Source of the DNA: LMUY01 sp964235495
Lineage (GTDB): Bacteria; Pseudomonadota; Alphaproteobacteria; Acetobacterales; Acetobacteraceae
Reading direction: 5' to 3'
Assembly (NCBI GenBank): GCA_964235495.1
Contig: CAXSAX010000014.1
Span: 18,489-82,488 of the forward strand
DNA: 64,000 nucleotides
A program made the translations under genes and the position numbers. The notes below the pieces were generated by a model. That model had not been told where the DNA came from, searched no databases, and was given only the letters and a program-made list of their open reading frames with translations. Positions 36,096-45,111 of the stretch are shown here, in pieces (within the stretch, counting starts at the first letter, position 1; each line of letters starts with the position of its first letter).

Positions 36096-36575
36096 ATGAA
36101 CATCAAACGCATGCGTGGCCGCAACAACCGCGGGCCTGGTGGCGGTGGCGGCGGTGGCGGCCCGCCCCGGCACCAGAGCGGCAACGTCCCGCTCAACCGC
36201 AACCACGTGTTCGACAGCAACGGCCCGGACTTGCGCGTCCGCGGCACGGCGCAGCAGCTGTTCGAGAAATACCTCCAGCTGGGCCGCGACGCCTCCAGCA
36301 GCGGCGACCGGGTGATGGCCGAGGGCTACTTCCAGCACGCCGAGCACTATTTCCGCATCATCAACGCCATCAACCAGGCGCAGCAGCTGCAGCCGCAGCA
36401 CGGCCAGCCCAACGGGCAGGCTCCGCAAGCCGCCCAGCCGCCGCAGCACAACGGCCCCCGCCGTGATGAGCCGGAGGAGGAGGACGAGGACCAGCCGGAC
36501 CTGGAACGCGAATTGCGGTCGGAGCAGCCGTCCAGCGAGCCGCGCGACATCCCGATCGCTCAGCCGGAGGGCTGA
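36096..36575 (+). CDS. DUF4167 domain protein
   Basis: 159 aa from ATG 36096 (MNIKRMRGRNN). A Gly/Arg/Asn-rich N-terminus (basic, possibly RNA-binding) precedes FDSNGPDLRVRGTAQQLFEKY, then DRVMAEGYFQHAEHYFRII, the DUF4167 core. The C-terminus is Gln-rich and then very acidic. It is a common alphaproteobacterial neighbour of prmC; function unknown. The last 16 bases overlap the convergent NUDIX gene. Confidence 0.9.
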   Translation: MNIKRMRGRNNRGPGGGGGGGGPPRHQSGNVPLNRNHVFDSNGPDLRVRGTAQQLFEKYLQLGRDASSSGDRVMAEGYFQHAEHYFRIINAINQAQQLQPQHGQPNGQAPQAAQPPQHNGPRRDEPEEEDEDQPDLERELRSEQPSSEPRDIPIAQPEG

Positions 36576-37366
36576 GCGAACCGGCTTGGATGCAGCGAGG
36601 CTTCCAGGGCGGCGTCCTGCACCAGGCCGAGCCGCAGGAACAGGTCGATCAGCACCAGGTTCACGTTGAACTTGAAGTTGTCGGTGTGCCGCACCGCCTC
36701 CAGCACGGAGGCGGCCGGCAGCAGCTCGAAGCCGCTCACCTCGCCATCGACCGGGCAGGGCACCGTGCTCTCCGGCAGCTGCAGGTCGTAGCAGTGCAGA
36801 CGGTCTCGGCGCAGGCCTTCCGGCCGCTCCATCACATAGCTGATCGTGCCGGTCTCGACGGCCTGCGACACGAGCCAGCGGGGCAGCCCGGCCTCCTCGT
36901 CGGCCTCCTTCACCAGCGTCTCGTCCGGCCCCAGCCCGGCCGGCACGCCGCCGCCCACCATGTTGTCCAGCTTGCCCGGGTCCAGCTTCTTGTCCATCGC
37001 CCGGCGGCCGATCCAGATGTGCCATCCGTCTGGGCGGTGCACCAAGCCGTTCAGGTGCACGCCCACCGCCTCCAGCCCGAGCACCGCCATCGCCCCGCGG
37101 TCGATCGTGCCCAGGGCAGGGCCGCCGGCGCTCGCCCGCACGTCGAACGCCTCGTCCCGCCAGCGGCACAGCCCGGCCTCGGCCAGGGCGCGGCCCACGG
37201 CCGGCAGCGCCGCCGCCGTGACCGCCGTGCCCGCCACGGCCGCCGCGTCCGGCCCCACCCAGCCCACCGCCTGGCCCGCCACGCGGAACGGCACCCGGCG
37301 GCCGGGCAGGCGGGCGTTGTTGCAGGCCGTGACGTGCCGCAGCAGGCCGGGTTCGGAGGGGGGCAT
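36560..37366 (-). CDS. DUF4743/NUDIX hydrolase
   Basis: 268 aa. The N-terminal DUF4743 half (LLRHVTACNNARLPGRRVPF) precedes a NUDIX domain: VHLNGLVHRPDGWHIWIGRR, then the box around NMVGGGVPAGLGPDETLVKEADEEAGLP with the metal-binding EADEEAG. This domain pair is found in fungal and plant thiamine-diphosphate-related NUDIX enzymes, where oxidised thiamine diphosphate analogues are hydrolysed. Substrate here is inferred only. Confidence 0.88.
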   Translation of the reverse strand: MPPSEPGLLRHVTACNNARLPGRRVPFRVAGQAVGWVGPDAAAVAGTAVTAAALPAVGRALAEAGLCRWRDEAFDVRASAGGPALGTIDRGAMAVLGLEAVGVHLNGLVHRPDGWHIWIGRRAMDKKLDPGKLDNMVGGGVPAGLGPDETLVKEADEEAGLPRWLVSQAVETGTISYVMERPEGLRRDRLHCYDLQLPESTVPCPVDGEVSGFELLPAASVLEAVRHTDNFKFNVNLVLIDLFLRLGLVQDAALEASLHPSRFAQPSG

Positions 37367-37443
37367 GCGGCAGCCTAGCCCAGCGGCCCGGCACCGTCAC
37401 GGATCGCCTTTGCATCGCGGCAAGCGGTCGCCACATCAGCGGC

Positions 37444-39285
37444 ATGTCACGCCGTAGCCTGGACCTGCCCATCCCGCCGCGCTCCACCTTCGCGACGGTG
37501 CGCTCCCTGGCGCCCTACCTGTGGCCGCGGGGCGACCGCGGCGCCCATGTGCGGGTGCTGCTCGCGGCGGCCTGCCTGATCCTGGCCAAGGTGGCGACGG
37601 TGTACGTGCCGCTGGTCTACAGCCAGGCGGTGGACCGGCTCAGCCCCGCCCACAACCCCGCGACCGTGTCGCTCGCGCTGATCCTGGGCTACGGCCTGCT
37701 CCGCGTGGCGTCCGCCGGGTTCGGCGAGCTGCGGGACGCCGTGTTCGCGTCCGTGCAGCAACGCACCACGCGCCGCATCGGGCTGGACACGTTCCGCCAC
37801 ATGCATGGCCTGTCGCTGCGCTTTCACTTGGACCGGCAGACCGGCGGCATGTCGCGCGCCATCGAGCGCGGCGTGGCCGGCATCCAGCAGGTGCTGCGGC
37901 TGGCCGTGTTCAACCTGATCCCGACGCTGTTCGAGGTGCTGCTGGTCACCGGCATCATTTGGCGGCTGTTCGACTGGCGCTACGCCGCCGTCACCTTCGG
38001 CGCGGTGGCCAGCTACATCGGCTTCACCGTCGGCTTCACCTCGTGGCGCATCAAGTACCGCCGCCAGATGAACGACGTGGACAGCGAGGCCAACACCAAG
38101 GCGCTGGACAGCCTGCTGAACTACGAGACGGTCAAGTATTTCGGCAACGAGGCGCACGAGGCCGCCCGGTTCGACGACGCGCTGGCCCGCTACGAGACGG
38201 CGGCGGTGCGCACCCAGGTGACGCTGAACCTGCTCAACATCGGCCAGGCCGTCATCATCGCCGGGGGGCTGGCGCTCATCATGCTGATGGCCGCCCGCGG
38301 CGTGGTGGCGGGGCAGATGACGGTGGGCAAGTTCGTGCTGGTCAACACCTACCTGATGCAGCTCTACCAGCCGCTGAACTTCCTCGGCTTCGTCTATGCC
38401 AGCATCAAGCAGGGCGTGGTGGACATGGAGCAGATGTTCCGCCTGCTGGCGGTGGACCAGGAGGTGGCGGACGCGCCCGGCGCACCGCCGCTGGCCCCCT
38501 CGTGCACCGGGTCGCGTGCCGGGTCGGTCGCGTTCGAGGACGTGCGGTTCGGCTACGGCCCCGACCGGGAAATCCTGCACGGCGTCAGCTTCACGGTGCC
38601 GCCCGGCGGCAAGCTGGCCATCGTGGGGCCGACCGGGGCGGGCAAGAGCACGGTCAGCCGACTGCTGTTCCGCTTCTACGACGCGACCGGCGGCCGCGTG
38701 CTGATCGATGGCCAGGACGTGCGCGGCGTGACGCAGGACAGCGTGCGCGCCGCCATCGGCGTGGTGCCGCAGGACACGGTGCTGTTCAACGACACCATCC
38801 GCTACAACATCGCCTATGGCCGCATCGGCGCCACGCAGGCGGAGGTGGAGCGCGCCGCCCGCGCCGCCCAGGTGCACGACTTCGTCCTCGCCCTGCCGGA
38901 CGGCTACGACACGCGGGTCGGCGAGCGCGGGCTGAAGCTGTCGGGCGGCGAGAAGCAGCGCGTGGCCATCGCCCGCACCATCCTGAAGGACCCGCGCATC
39001 CTGATCCTGGACGAGGCGACCAGCGCGCTCGACACCCGCACGGAGGTGGACATCGGCGCCGCCCTGCGCAACGCGCAGGCCAACCGCACCACGCTGGTGA
39101 TCGCGCACCGGCTGTCCACGGTGGTCGATGCCGACGAGATCATCGTGCTGGTGGACGGCCGGGTGGCGGAGCGCGGCACCCATGCTGTCCTGCTGGCGGT
39201 GGGCGGCGCGTATGCCGGGATGTGGCGGCTGCAAGAGGCCAAGGCGGAGCTGGCCATGGCCGAGGCGATCGCGGACGCTGCCTGA
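37444..39285 (+). CDS. ABC exporter of the Atm1/HMT1 type
   Basis: 613 aa: N-terminal six-helix membrane domain with the Atm1 hallmark DSLLNYETVKYFGNE, and a C-terminal ATPase with Walker A GPTGAGKST (about 395-403), LSGGEKQRVAIARTIL signature and ILDEATSALD Walker B. Bacterial Atm1 exports glutathione-bound metal or persulfide and is linked to iron-sulfur and heavy-metal handling. Works as a homodimer in the inner membrane. ATG start at 37444. Confidence 0.92.
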   Translation: MSRRSLDLPIPPRSTFATVRSLAPYLWPRGDRGAHVRVLLAAACLILAKVATVYVPLVYSQAVDRLSPAHNPATVSLALILGYGLLRVASAGFGELRDAVFASVQQRTTRRIGLDTFRHMHGLSLRFHLDRQTGGMSRAIERGVAGIQQVLRLAVFNLIPTLFEVLLVTGIIWRLFDWRYAAVTFGAVASYIGFTVGFTSWRIKYRRQMNDVDSEANTKALDSLLNYETVKYFGNEAHEAARFDDALARYETAAVRTQVTLNLLNIGQAVIIAGGLALIMLMAARGVVAGQMTVGKFVLVNTYLMQLYQPLNFLGFVYASIKQGVVDMEQMFRLLAVDQEVADAPGAPPLAPSCTGSRAGSVAFEDVRFGYGPDREILHGVSFTVPPGGKLAIVGPTGAGKSTVSRLLFRFYDATGGRVLIDGQDVRGVTQDSVRAAIGVVPQDTVLFNDTIRYNIAYGRIGATQAEVERAARAAQVHDFVLALPDGYDTRVGERGLKLSGGEKQRVAIARTILKDPRILILDEATSALDTRTEVDIGAALRNAQANRTTLVIAHRLSTVVDADEIIVLVDGRVAERGTHAVLLAVGGAYAGMWRLQEAKAELAMAEAIADAA

Positions 39286-39339
39286 GCGGGGTTAAATCGG
39301 GCCTTCGCTGCGCCATCTAAGCCGAAAGGAGAGCCAAGA

Positions 39340-39594
39340 ATGACCCTCGCAGTCGATGACGGCGCGCCCGCTGACCTCAGCCATGCCGGCGCCGTGGTGG
39401 ACAAGTCGGTGGAGTACATGACGGGACAGAACATCAGCTCCATCGCCATCGCCTCCGCCCTGCTGGGCGGCGCCCTGGGCATGCTCTGCCGCACCCTGTC
39501 CGACGAGGCGGTAATCCAGATTCTGCAGAACGCCATCGGCAGCGTGCGCGCCGGCGAGCTGCGCGGCGCGGACGGGGAAATGGCCCGGAACTAG
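39340..39594 (+). CDS. Small protein of unknown function
   Basis: 84 aa. A strong AAGGAGAG ribosome site before the ATG supports a real gene. A mildly hydrophobic Ala/Gly/Leu stretch (ISSIAIASALLGGALGML, about residues 32-49) might touch a membrane. No family recognised. It lies 54 bases downstream of the Atm1-type exporter and may be its operon partner. It is followed at once by the second hairpin repeat. Confidence 0.6.
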   Translation: MTLAVDDGAPADLSHAGAVVDKSVEYMTGQNISSIAIASALLGGALGMLCRTLSDEAVIQILQNAIGSVRAGELRGADGEMARN

Positions 39595-39599
39595 CGGTG

Positions 39600-39720
39600 C
39601 TTGCAGGGCTCTGCCCTGCACCCGAAAGGGGATAGTCATCCCCTTTACCCCTTATACCAGGTGTCCAGAGGACCACTGTCCTCTGGTGGGGTTCGGGGCA
39701 AAGCCCCGACCTTTGCTTCG
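39600..39720. repeat. Dispersed multi-hairpin repeat, copy 2
   Basis: Same order of stems as copy 1 at 20583-20712: GCAGGGC/GCCCTGC, AAAGGGGA/TCCCCTTT, CCAGAGGAC/GTCCTCTGG, then GGGGTT/AAGCCCC. In the second stem both arms have changed together relative to copy 1 (G-C pair to A-T pair), so pairing is kept. It too lies between convergent genes. Confidence 0.85.
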
Positions 39721-39740
39721 TGGAGTTTCTTACCACCCTG

Positions 39741-39956
39741 CTAACGCCGCTCCTGCCACCAGCGCCGCGCCGCCACGACCGACCAGATGCCTTCCACCAG
39801 GCCGAACGGCCAGGCCCCTTGCAGGAAGCCGTAGATCGAGCCCAGCAGGCAGGACCCGGCGAACCCCAGCACGAACCAGGGCGAGCGGCGCTCGCAGGCG
39901 TAGCAGGCCAGCATGGCGGTGACGGCGAACAAGCCATAGGCGGTGAGCCAGTCCAC
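39741..39956 (-). CDS. Small two-helix membrane protein
   Basis: 71 aa from a GTG at 39956, chosen because GGGGAGGGGAG lies just upstream. Two to three hydrophobic segments: LTAYGLFAVTAMLACYA, WFVLGFAGSCLLGSIYGFL and WPFGLVEGIWSVVAA. The last part, YGFLQGAWPFGLVE.IW, is a pattern I recall from small uncharacterised alphaproteobacterial membrane proteins. Divergent from rpmB. Confidence 0.7.
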   Translation of the reverse strand: MDWLTAYGLFAVTAMLACYACERRSPWFVLGFAGSCLLGSIYGFLQGAWPFGLVEGIWSVVAARRWWQERR

Positions 39957-40038
39957 GCGCTCCCCTCCCCATCCGGTTGACGGGGCAGGGCTGTATCGGC
40001 ATAACCCGCCCTCCGCCAGACCTGAGGATTGCACCACG

Positions 40039-40335
40039 ATGTCGCGCCGTTGCGAGATGACCGGCAAGGGCGTGCTGACCGGCAACAACGTCAGCCACGC
40101 CAACAACAAGAGCCGCCGCCGCTTCCTGCCCAATTTGCAGGAGCAGTCGCTGCTGTCCGACGTGCTGGGCACGTCCATCCGCGTGCGGCTGACCACCCAT
40201 GCCATGCGCACCATCGAGCATAATGGCGGGCTGGACTCGTTCCTGCTCACGACGCCGAACCGCAATCTGCCGGAAGAGGCGCAATCGCTGAAGCGCCGCA
40301 TCCTGCGCGCCCAGGCGAAAAAGGCAGCAGCCTAG
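40039..40335 (+). CDS. rpmB: Ribosomal protein L28
   Basis: 98 aa from ATG 40039. MSRRCEMTGKGVLTGNNVSHANNKSRRRFLPNLQ (start of the protein) and RVRLTTHAMRTIEHNGGLDSFLL match L28. Large-subunit protein near the exit tunnel. The N-terminal Cys is part of a partial zinc motif only. Transcribed alone, with a hairpin downstream. Confidence 0.97.
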   Translation: MSRRCEMTGKGVLTGNNVSHANNKSRRRFLPNLQEQSLLSDVLGTSIRVRLTTHAMRTIEHNGGLDSFLLTTPNRNLPEEAQSLKRRILRAQAKKAAA

Positions 40336-40375
40336 GTTTCTCGCCCAACGGCGACCCAGTGGCGCACCGCCCCTA

Positions 40376-40402
40376 GCGGCTCCCGCCCAGGCGTCGAGCC
40401 GC
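40376..40402 (+). terminator. Possible rpmB terminator
   Basis: Perfect 7-bp arms GCGGCTC (40376-40382) and GAGCCGC (40396-40402) with a 13-base loop, followed by CTTCTCGC. The T-tract is poor. It lies between convergent rpmB and the TonB-like gene. Confidence 0.45.
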
Positions 40403-40423
40403 CTTCTCGCGTTCAGGTGCCCC

Positions 40424-41464
40424 TCAGTGGATGATGCGCAGCATATAGCGCAGCGTCGCGCGCATGGTCGTGGTCTGCTCCGTCATGTCCGGCGTGAACG
40501 GCGGCACGCTGGCGCCGCGGAAGATGTCCAGCCACGCGCCGTCCAGGAACGGTGAGCGCGACGTCTCGATGATCTTGGCGGACAGCACCCGGCCGGAGCG
40601 GTCGATCAGCAGCATCAAGGTCGCGTCGCCCTGTTGCTCGTCGGCGATAGCCTGCTCCGGGTAGTAGGTCCGCGCATCCACCCAGCGCCGCAGCTCGGAC
40701 ATCCAGTCCCCGCTCGGCCGGGCACCGCTTATATAGCCGAGCGAGGTGTCCTTCATGCCGCCCGAGTTGGAGGTGCCCATGTCGAAGCCGTGCGAGGCGT
40801 GGCCCGGCGGCTGCGCGGGCGCGTTGAACGACCATTGCTGCGGCACGGGAAAGCCGTGGGGGCTGCGCGGCACCGGGCGCGCGGCGTAGCGCGGCGGCGG
40901 GGCGGGGCGAGGCGGCAGGGGCAGCGGCGGCAGGGGCAGCGGCGGCTGCGGCATGCGGAACGCCGGCGATTGCAGGGTGAAGCCTTCCTCCTCCGGGTCC
41001 AGCGACACGGTTGGCGGCTGGGCCGCGGGCGGCGTCGGGGTGGGCGCCGGGTCGGGCGTCGGGGCAGGCGGCTGCTCGGGCGACGGCTCTGGCGGCGCGC
41101 CGGTCGGCGGCGGGGTGGGCGGCGCGTCCGGCTGCGGCGGGGTGGGCAGGGACGTGTCCGGCGTCGGCGGCGCCACGGGGGCGTCCGCGTTGCCGCGGGC
41201 CACCGAGGCCTGCTGCGACGGCTCGGGAGCTGCCGTGGAAGCCTGCTTGTCCCCGGCGCTCTGGTACACCATAGCGACCTGGTCCGGCGCCGTGGCCTGC
41301 GGCGGCAGCTCCGGGATTGGCGCGCGCAACGCCAGCACGAGCAGGATCAGCAGATGGACGACCAACGAGCCGATCAGCATCGGCCGCAGCAGCCGCCGAC
41401 GCCGGGTCGGCCGGGTGACGAGCCGCTGGGCGCGGTCGGGGCGCGGAGGCGGTTGGATCAGCAC
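40424..41464 (-). CDS. TonB-like energy transducer
   Basis: 346 aa. Cytoplasmic Arg-rich start, one membrane helix (about 29-46, MLIGSLVVHLLILLVLAL), a long Pro-rich periplasmic span (about 100-215) and a C-terminal TonB fold: YYPEQAIADEQQGDATLMLLIDRSGRVLSAKIIETS. It would carry proton-motive energy to outer-membrane receptors. It starts 9 bases after cobT on the same strand, which suggests B12- or metal-related uptake. ExbB/ExbD are not in view. Confidence 0.82.
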   Translation of the reverse strand: MLIQPPPRPDRAQRLVTRPTRRRRLLRPMLIGSLVVHLLILLVLALRAPIPELPPQATAPDQVAMVYQSAGDKQASTAAPEPSQQASVARGNADAPVAPPTPDTSLPTPPQPDAPPTPPPTGAPPEPSPEQPPAPTPDPAPTPTPPAAQPPTVSLDPEEEGFTLQSPAFRMPQPPLPLPPLPLPPRPAPPPRYAARPVPRSPHGFPVPQQWSFNAPAQPPGHASHGFDMGTSNSGGMKDTSLGYISGARPSGDWMSELRRWVDARTYYPEQAIADEQQGDATLMLLIDRSGRVLSAKIIETSRSPFLDGAWLDIFRGASVPPFTPDMTEQTTTMRATLRYMLRIIH

Positions 41465-41473
41465 GCGGGCAGT

Positions 41474-43348
41474 CTAGGCGACGAGCGGCGCCCGTTCCAT
41501 GCTCGCCCGGCCCCAGGCGCCGGTCGCGTCCTCGTCGAACAGTTCGGCCAGCTTCTTCATGACTGTGCCGCCCAGCTCCTCGGCGTCCACGATGGTCACC
41601 GCGCGACGGTAGTAGCGGGTCACGTCATGGCCGATGCCGATGGCGATCAGCTCCACGGCGTCGCGGCTCTCGATCTCGCGGATCACCTCGCGCAGGTGGC
41701 GCTCCAGGTAGTTGCCCGGGTTCACCGACAGCGTGCTGTCGTCCACCGGCGCGCCGTCGCTGATGACCATCAGGATGCGCCGCCGCTCCGGCCGGCCCAC
41801 CAGGCGGCGATAGGCCCAGAGCAGCGCCTCGCCGTCGATGTTCTCCTTCAGCAGGCCCTCGCGCAGCATCAGGCCCAGGTTCTTGCGCGCCCGCCGCCAG
41901 GGCGCGTCGGCCGGCTTGTAGATGATGTGGCGCAAATCGTTCAGGCGGCCCGGGTTGCGCGGCTTGCCCTCCGCCACCCACCGCTCGCGCGAGTGGCCGC
42001 CCTTCCAGGCGCGGGTGGTGAAGCCCAGAATCTCGACCTTGACCGAGCAGCGCTCCAGCGTGCGCGCCAGGATGTCGCCGCACATCGCCGCCACCGTGAT
42101 CGGCCGCCCCCGCATGGAGCCGCTGTTGTCGATCAGCAGCGTCACCACGGTGTCGCGGAACTCGGTTTCCCGCTCCCGCTTGTACGACAGCGACAGCAAA
42201 GGGTTGACGATGATGCGGGCCAGCCGGCCGGCATCCAGCATGCCTTCCTCCAGGTCGAACTCCCAGGCCCGGGTCTGCTGCGCCATCAGCCGGCGCTGCA
42301 GCCGGTTGGCAAGCTTGCTGACCACGCCTTGCAGGTGCTGGAGCTGTTGGTCGAGCTGCTGGCGCAGCCGGGCCAGCTCGTCCGGGTCGCAGAGGTCGTC
42401 GGCATGGACCTCCTCGTCGTTGGCGCGGTTGAAGGCGCGATAGGCCGCCGTGTCGTCCGTGGCGGGGCGCTCGCGGCGCTGCTGCGGGCCGCCGGGCTTC
42501 TCGTCGCCCTCGGCCGCGGCGGCCTCCTCCTCGTCGCCCGGCTCGCCCTCGTCCTCGGACGCCTGGCCTTCCATCTGCTCGGGTTGCTGCCCCAGCGTCT
42601 GGTCCTGCTCGGACTGGCTCTCGCCCTGGCTGTCCTGGCTGTTGTCCTGGGCGCCGGCCTGCTCGCCGCCGTCCTCCCCCTCGTCCTCCGATTGGTCGGG
42701 CTCGGCTTCCACCTCGGCTTCGGCGAGGTTCAGCGCGGCCAGCAGCTTGCGCGCGGCGCGGGTGAACTCGGCCTGGTTGCCCTGGACTGCCGCCATGGCG
42801 GCCATGGCGGCTTCCGCCTCCGGCCCCAACGTGTCGCGCCAGGCGTCCAGGATGTGGGCGGCGGCCTCCGGGCTGCCCTGGCCGCTCATCCGCTCGCGCG
42901 CCAGCAGGGAGAGGGCGGCGGGCAGCGGCAGCTGGTCGCGCCGGGTCATGCGGTCGTAGCCCTCGGACTCGCACTCCTCGGCGAGCCTGGCGCGCAGGTT
43001 GGCGGACACGCCGGCCATGTGCTGCGCGCCCACCGTCTCCACCCGCGCCTGCTCCAGCGCGTCATACACGTCCTTGGCCTCGCGCTGCCCGGGCGAGCGG
43101 GCGGCGTGCACGCCCTCGTCGTGGTGGCGCAGCCGCAGGGCCACGCTGTCGGCGGCGCCGCGCAGCTTGGCCATCTCGCCGGGGGGCAGCGCGCGGGTCG
43201 GCAGCGGCAGGCGGGCGCGGCGGCCGACCACGCCGGACGGCCCCGGCTGGAACGCCACCTGCACGTCCGGCGCCTGCGCCACCGCCCGCAGCGCGCCGGC
43301 CGTGGCGCGCTTGAAGTCTTCGGTCCGCCCGTCCTTGGATCCGCTCAA
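41474..43348 (-). CDS. cobT: Cobaltochelatase subunit CobT
   Basis: 624 aa. With CobS and CobN it inserts cobalt into hydrogenobyrinic acid diamide in the aerobic B12 pathway. N-terminal helical part, a very acidic Glu/Asp/Gln middle (about 220-305) and a C-terminal von Willebrand A domain with the metal site LIDNSGSMRG. I chose the TTG at 43348 (MSGSKDGRTEDFKRAT), 2 bases after the cobS stop, because upstream frame overlaps cobS and lacks similarity. Confidence 0.95.
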   Translation of the reverse strand: MSGSKDGRTEDFKRATAGALRAVAQAPDVQVAFQPGPSGVVGRRARLPLPTRALPPGEMAKLRGAADSVALRLRHHDEGVHAARSPGQREAKDVYDALEQARVETVGAQHMAGVSANLRARLAEECESEGYDRMTRRDQLPLPAALSLLARERMSGQGSPEAAAHILDAWRDTLGPEAEAAMAAMAAVQGNQAEFTRAARKLLAALNLAEAEVEAEPDQSEDEGEDGGEQAGAQDNSQDSQGESQSEQDQTLGQQPEQMEGQASEDEGEPGDEEEAAAAEGDEKPGGPQQRRERPATDDTAAYRAFNRANDEEVHADDLCDPDELARLRQQLDQQLQHLQGVVSKLANRLQRRLMAQQTRAWEFDLEEGMLDAGRLARIIVNPLLSLSYKRERETEFRDTVVTLLIDNSGSMRGRPITVAAMCGDILARTLERCSVKVEILGFTTRAWKGGHSRERWVAEGKPRNPGRLNDLRHIIYKPADAPWRRARKNLGLMLREGLLKENIDGEALLWAYRRLVGRPERRRILMVISDGAPVDDSTLSVNPGNYLERHLREVIREIESRDAVELIAIGIGHDVTRYYRRAVTIVDAEELGGTVMKKLAELFDEDATGAWGRASMERAPLVA

Positions 43349-43350
43349 TC

Positions 43351-44367
43351 TCAGAGCACCTTGCGTGCGGCCACCCCTGCCGGGATGTCCTCGTTGAAGC
43401 AGCGCTGGTAGTATTCCGCGACGGTGGAGCGCTCCGCCTCGTCGCACTTGTTCAGGAAGGTGACGCGGAAGGCGAAGCTGAGGTCGCCGAAGATCTTGGC
43501 GTTCTCGGCCCAGGTGATGACCGTGCGCGGCGACATCACGGTCGAGATGTCGCCGTTGATGAACCCGGCGCGCGTGAGGTCCGCTAGCGCCACCATTTGC
43601 TCAGTGCGCTTGCGCTGCGCGGTGTCCTTCGGGTCCATGCCGAGCTTGGCCATGACGATCTGGGTTTCCTGCGCGTGCGGCAGGTAGTTCAGCGTGGCGA
43701 CGATGTTCCAGCGGTCCATCTGGCCCTGGTTGATCTGCTGGGTGCCGTGATAGAGCCCCGTGGTGTCGCCTAGGCCGACCGTGTTGGCGGTGGCGAACAG
43801 GCGGAACGAGCGGTGCGGGCGGATCACCTTGTTCTGGTCCAGCAGCGTCAGCCGGCCCTCCACCTCCAGCACCCGCTGGATCACGAACATCACGTCCGGC
43901 CGGCCGGCGTCGTACTCGTCGAACACCAGGGCGCAGGCATGCTGCAACGCCCAGGGCAGGATGCCCTCGCGGAACTCGGTGATCTGCTTGCCGTCGCGCA
44001 CCACGATGGCGTCCTTGCCGATCAGGTCGATGCGGCTGATGTGGCTGTCCAGGTTGACGCGGATGCACGGCCAGTTCAGCCGCGCTGCCACCTGCTCGAT
44101 GTGGGTCGACTTGCCCGTGCCGTGGTAGCCCTGGATCAGCACCCGGCGGTTGTTGGTGAACCCGGCCAGGATCGCGACCGTGGTTTCGCGGTCGAACCGG
44201 TAGGTGGGGTCGAGGTCGGGCACGTGCTCGGTGCGCACGCTGAACGCGGGCACGTCGAGGTTCACGTCGATGCCGAACACTTCGCGCGCGCTCACATGCG
44301 TGTCCGGCGCGTCGATCGTGGAGGTCGGGGCGGGACGCGTGTCCGCGAGGGCTGCGACGTTGGTCAT
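43351..44367 (-). CDS. cobS: Cobaltochelatase subunit CobS (AAA+)
   Basis: 338 aa from ATG 44367 (MTNVAALADTRPAP). AAA+ ATPase: Walker A QGYHGTGKST, Walker B LVFDEYDAGRPD, sensor RLFATANTVGLGD. It forms a hexamer or chaperone-like ring with CobT and powers CobN. Immediately upstream of cobT. A DnaJ-domain gene precedes it by 59 bases. Confidence 0.96.
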   Translation of the reverse strand: MTNVAALADTRPAPTSTIDAPDTHVSAREVFGIDVNLDVPAFSVRTEHVPDLDPTYRFDRETTVAILAGFTNNRRVLIQGYHGTGKSTHIEQVAARLNWPCIRVNLDSHISRIDLIGKDAIVVRDGKQITEFREGILPWALQHACALVFDEYDAGRPDVMFVIQRVLEVEGRLTLLDQNKVIRPHRSFRLFATANTVGLGDTTGLYHGTQQINQGQMDRWNIVATLNYLPHAQETQIVMAKLGMDPKDTAQRKRTEQMVALADLTRAGFINGDISTVMSPRTVITWAENAKIFGDLSFAFRVTFLNKCDEAERSTVAEYYQRCFNEDIPAGVAARKVL

Positions 44368-44426
44368 CGGCTGTGGGTTCCTGAGCAAGATCGGACGGCT
44401 TGGGCGGGAGAGAGCGGCAAATCGGG

Positions 44427-45014
44427 CTACCCTGTGGCAGCCAAAGACGGGTCGGCTGTCAAGTGGTTGCGCACGGCGGCATAGGCGAGGTTGATCGTTT
44501 TGAGCCGCTCTTCCGAGGCCCGGTCGCCGCCGTTGGCATCCGGATGGTGCCGTTTGGCGAGTTCCTTGTAGCGGGACTTCACCGCATCCAGCGACACCGG
44601 CCATTCAAGGCCGAGCGTGCTGAGTGGTTCCCTGATCTCAGCGGGCGCGGCAGGCTTCACCCGCTCGGCGGCGCGGCCGCGCTGGGCCATCAGCGCCTCC
44701 AGCGGGTCGCGCAGGGCGTCCTCGTCCAGGAAGCGCGCGCCGAGCCGGCCGAGCGGCCAGGTGGGGCGTTGCCACTGCGTGTCGGCCCGCATCTGCGCCT
44801 CGATCTGCCCCGGGGACATGCCTTTGTAGAAGTCCCAGGATGCGTTGTAGGTCCGCACGTGCTCCAGGCAGAACCACCAGTATTCGTTGAGGCTGCTGCG
44901 GGACTTGGGTGCGCGGTAGCCGCCTGGCTGCGTGCAGCCGGGGTACTCGCAAGGGCGGCCTGGCGCCGCCGGGTCGGGCGCGTAGGCCCGGGGTCGCGGC
45001 ATGCGTCGGGTCAT
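44427..45014 (-). CDS. DnaJ-domain protein
   Basis: 195 aa. A Cys-containing N-terminus (CEYPGCTQPGGYRAP..EYWWFCLEHV, possible zinc site) and a C-terminal J domain with the HPD triad (RYKELAKRHHPDANGG, then LKTINLAYAAVRNHL). A J domain at the C-terminus is typical of this alphaproteobacterial family beside cobS. It would recruit Hsp70, perhaps for CobST complex assembly (inference). Confidence 0.88.
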   Translation of the reverse strand: MTRRMPRPRAYAPDPAAPGRPCEYPGCTQPGGYRAPKSRSSLNEYWWFCLEHVRTYNASWDFYKGMSPGQIEAQMRADTQWQRPTWPLGRLGARFLDEDALRDPLEALMAQRGRAAERVKPAAPAEIREPLSTLGLEWPVSLDAVKSRYKELAKRHHPDANGGDRASEERLKTINLAYAAVRNHLTADPSLAATG

Positions 45015-45111
45015 CGGTCCTTATGTGCGCCGGGGCGCGGCGGGAGCAAGGCCGGCCAGGCCTGCCAGCGTCGCAGTTGTTTGTTCGGCGATGTTCAGCC
45101 GATACTGCGCC

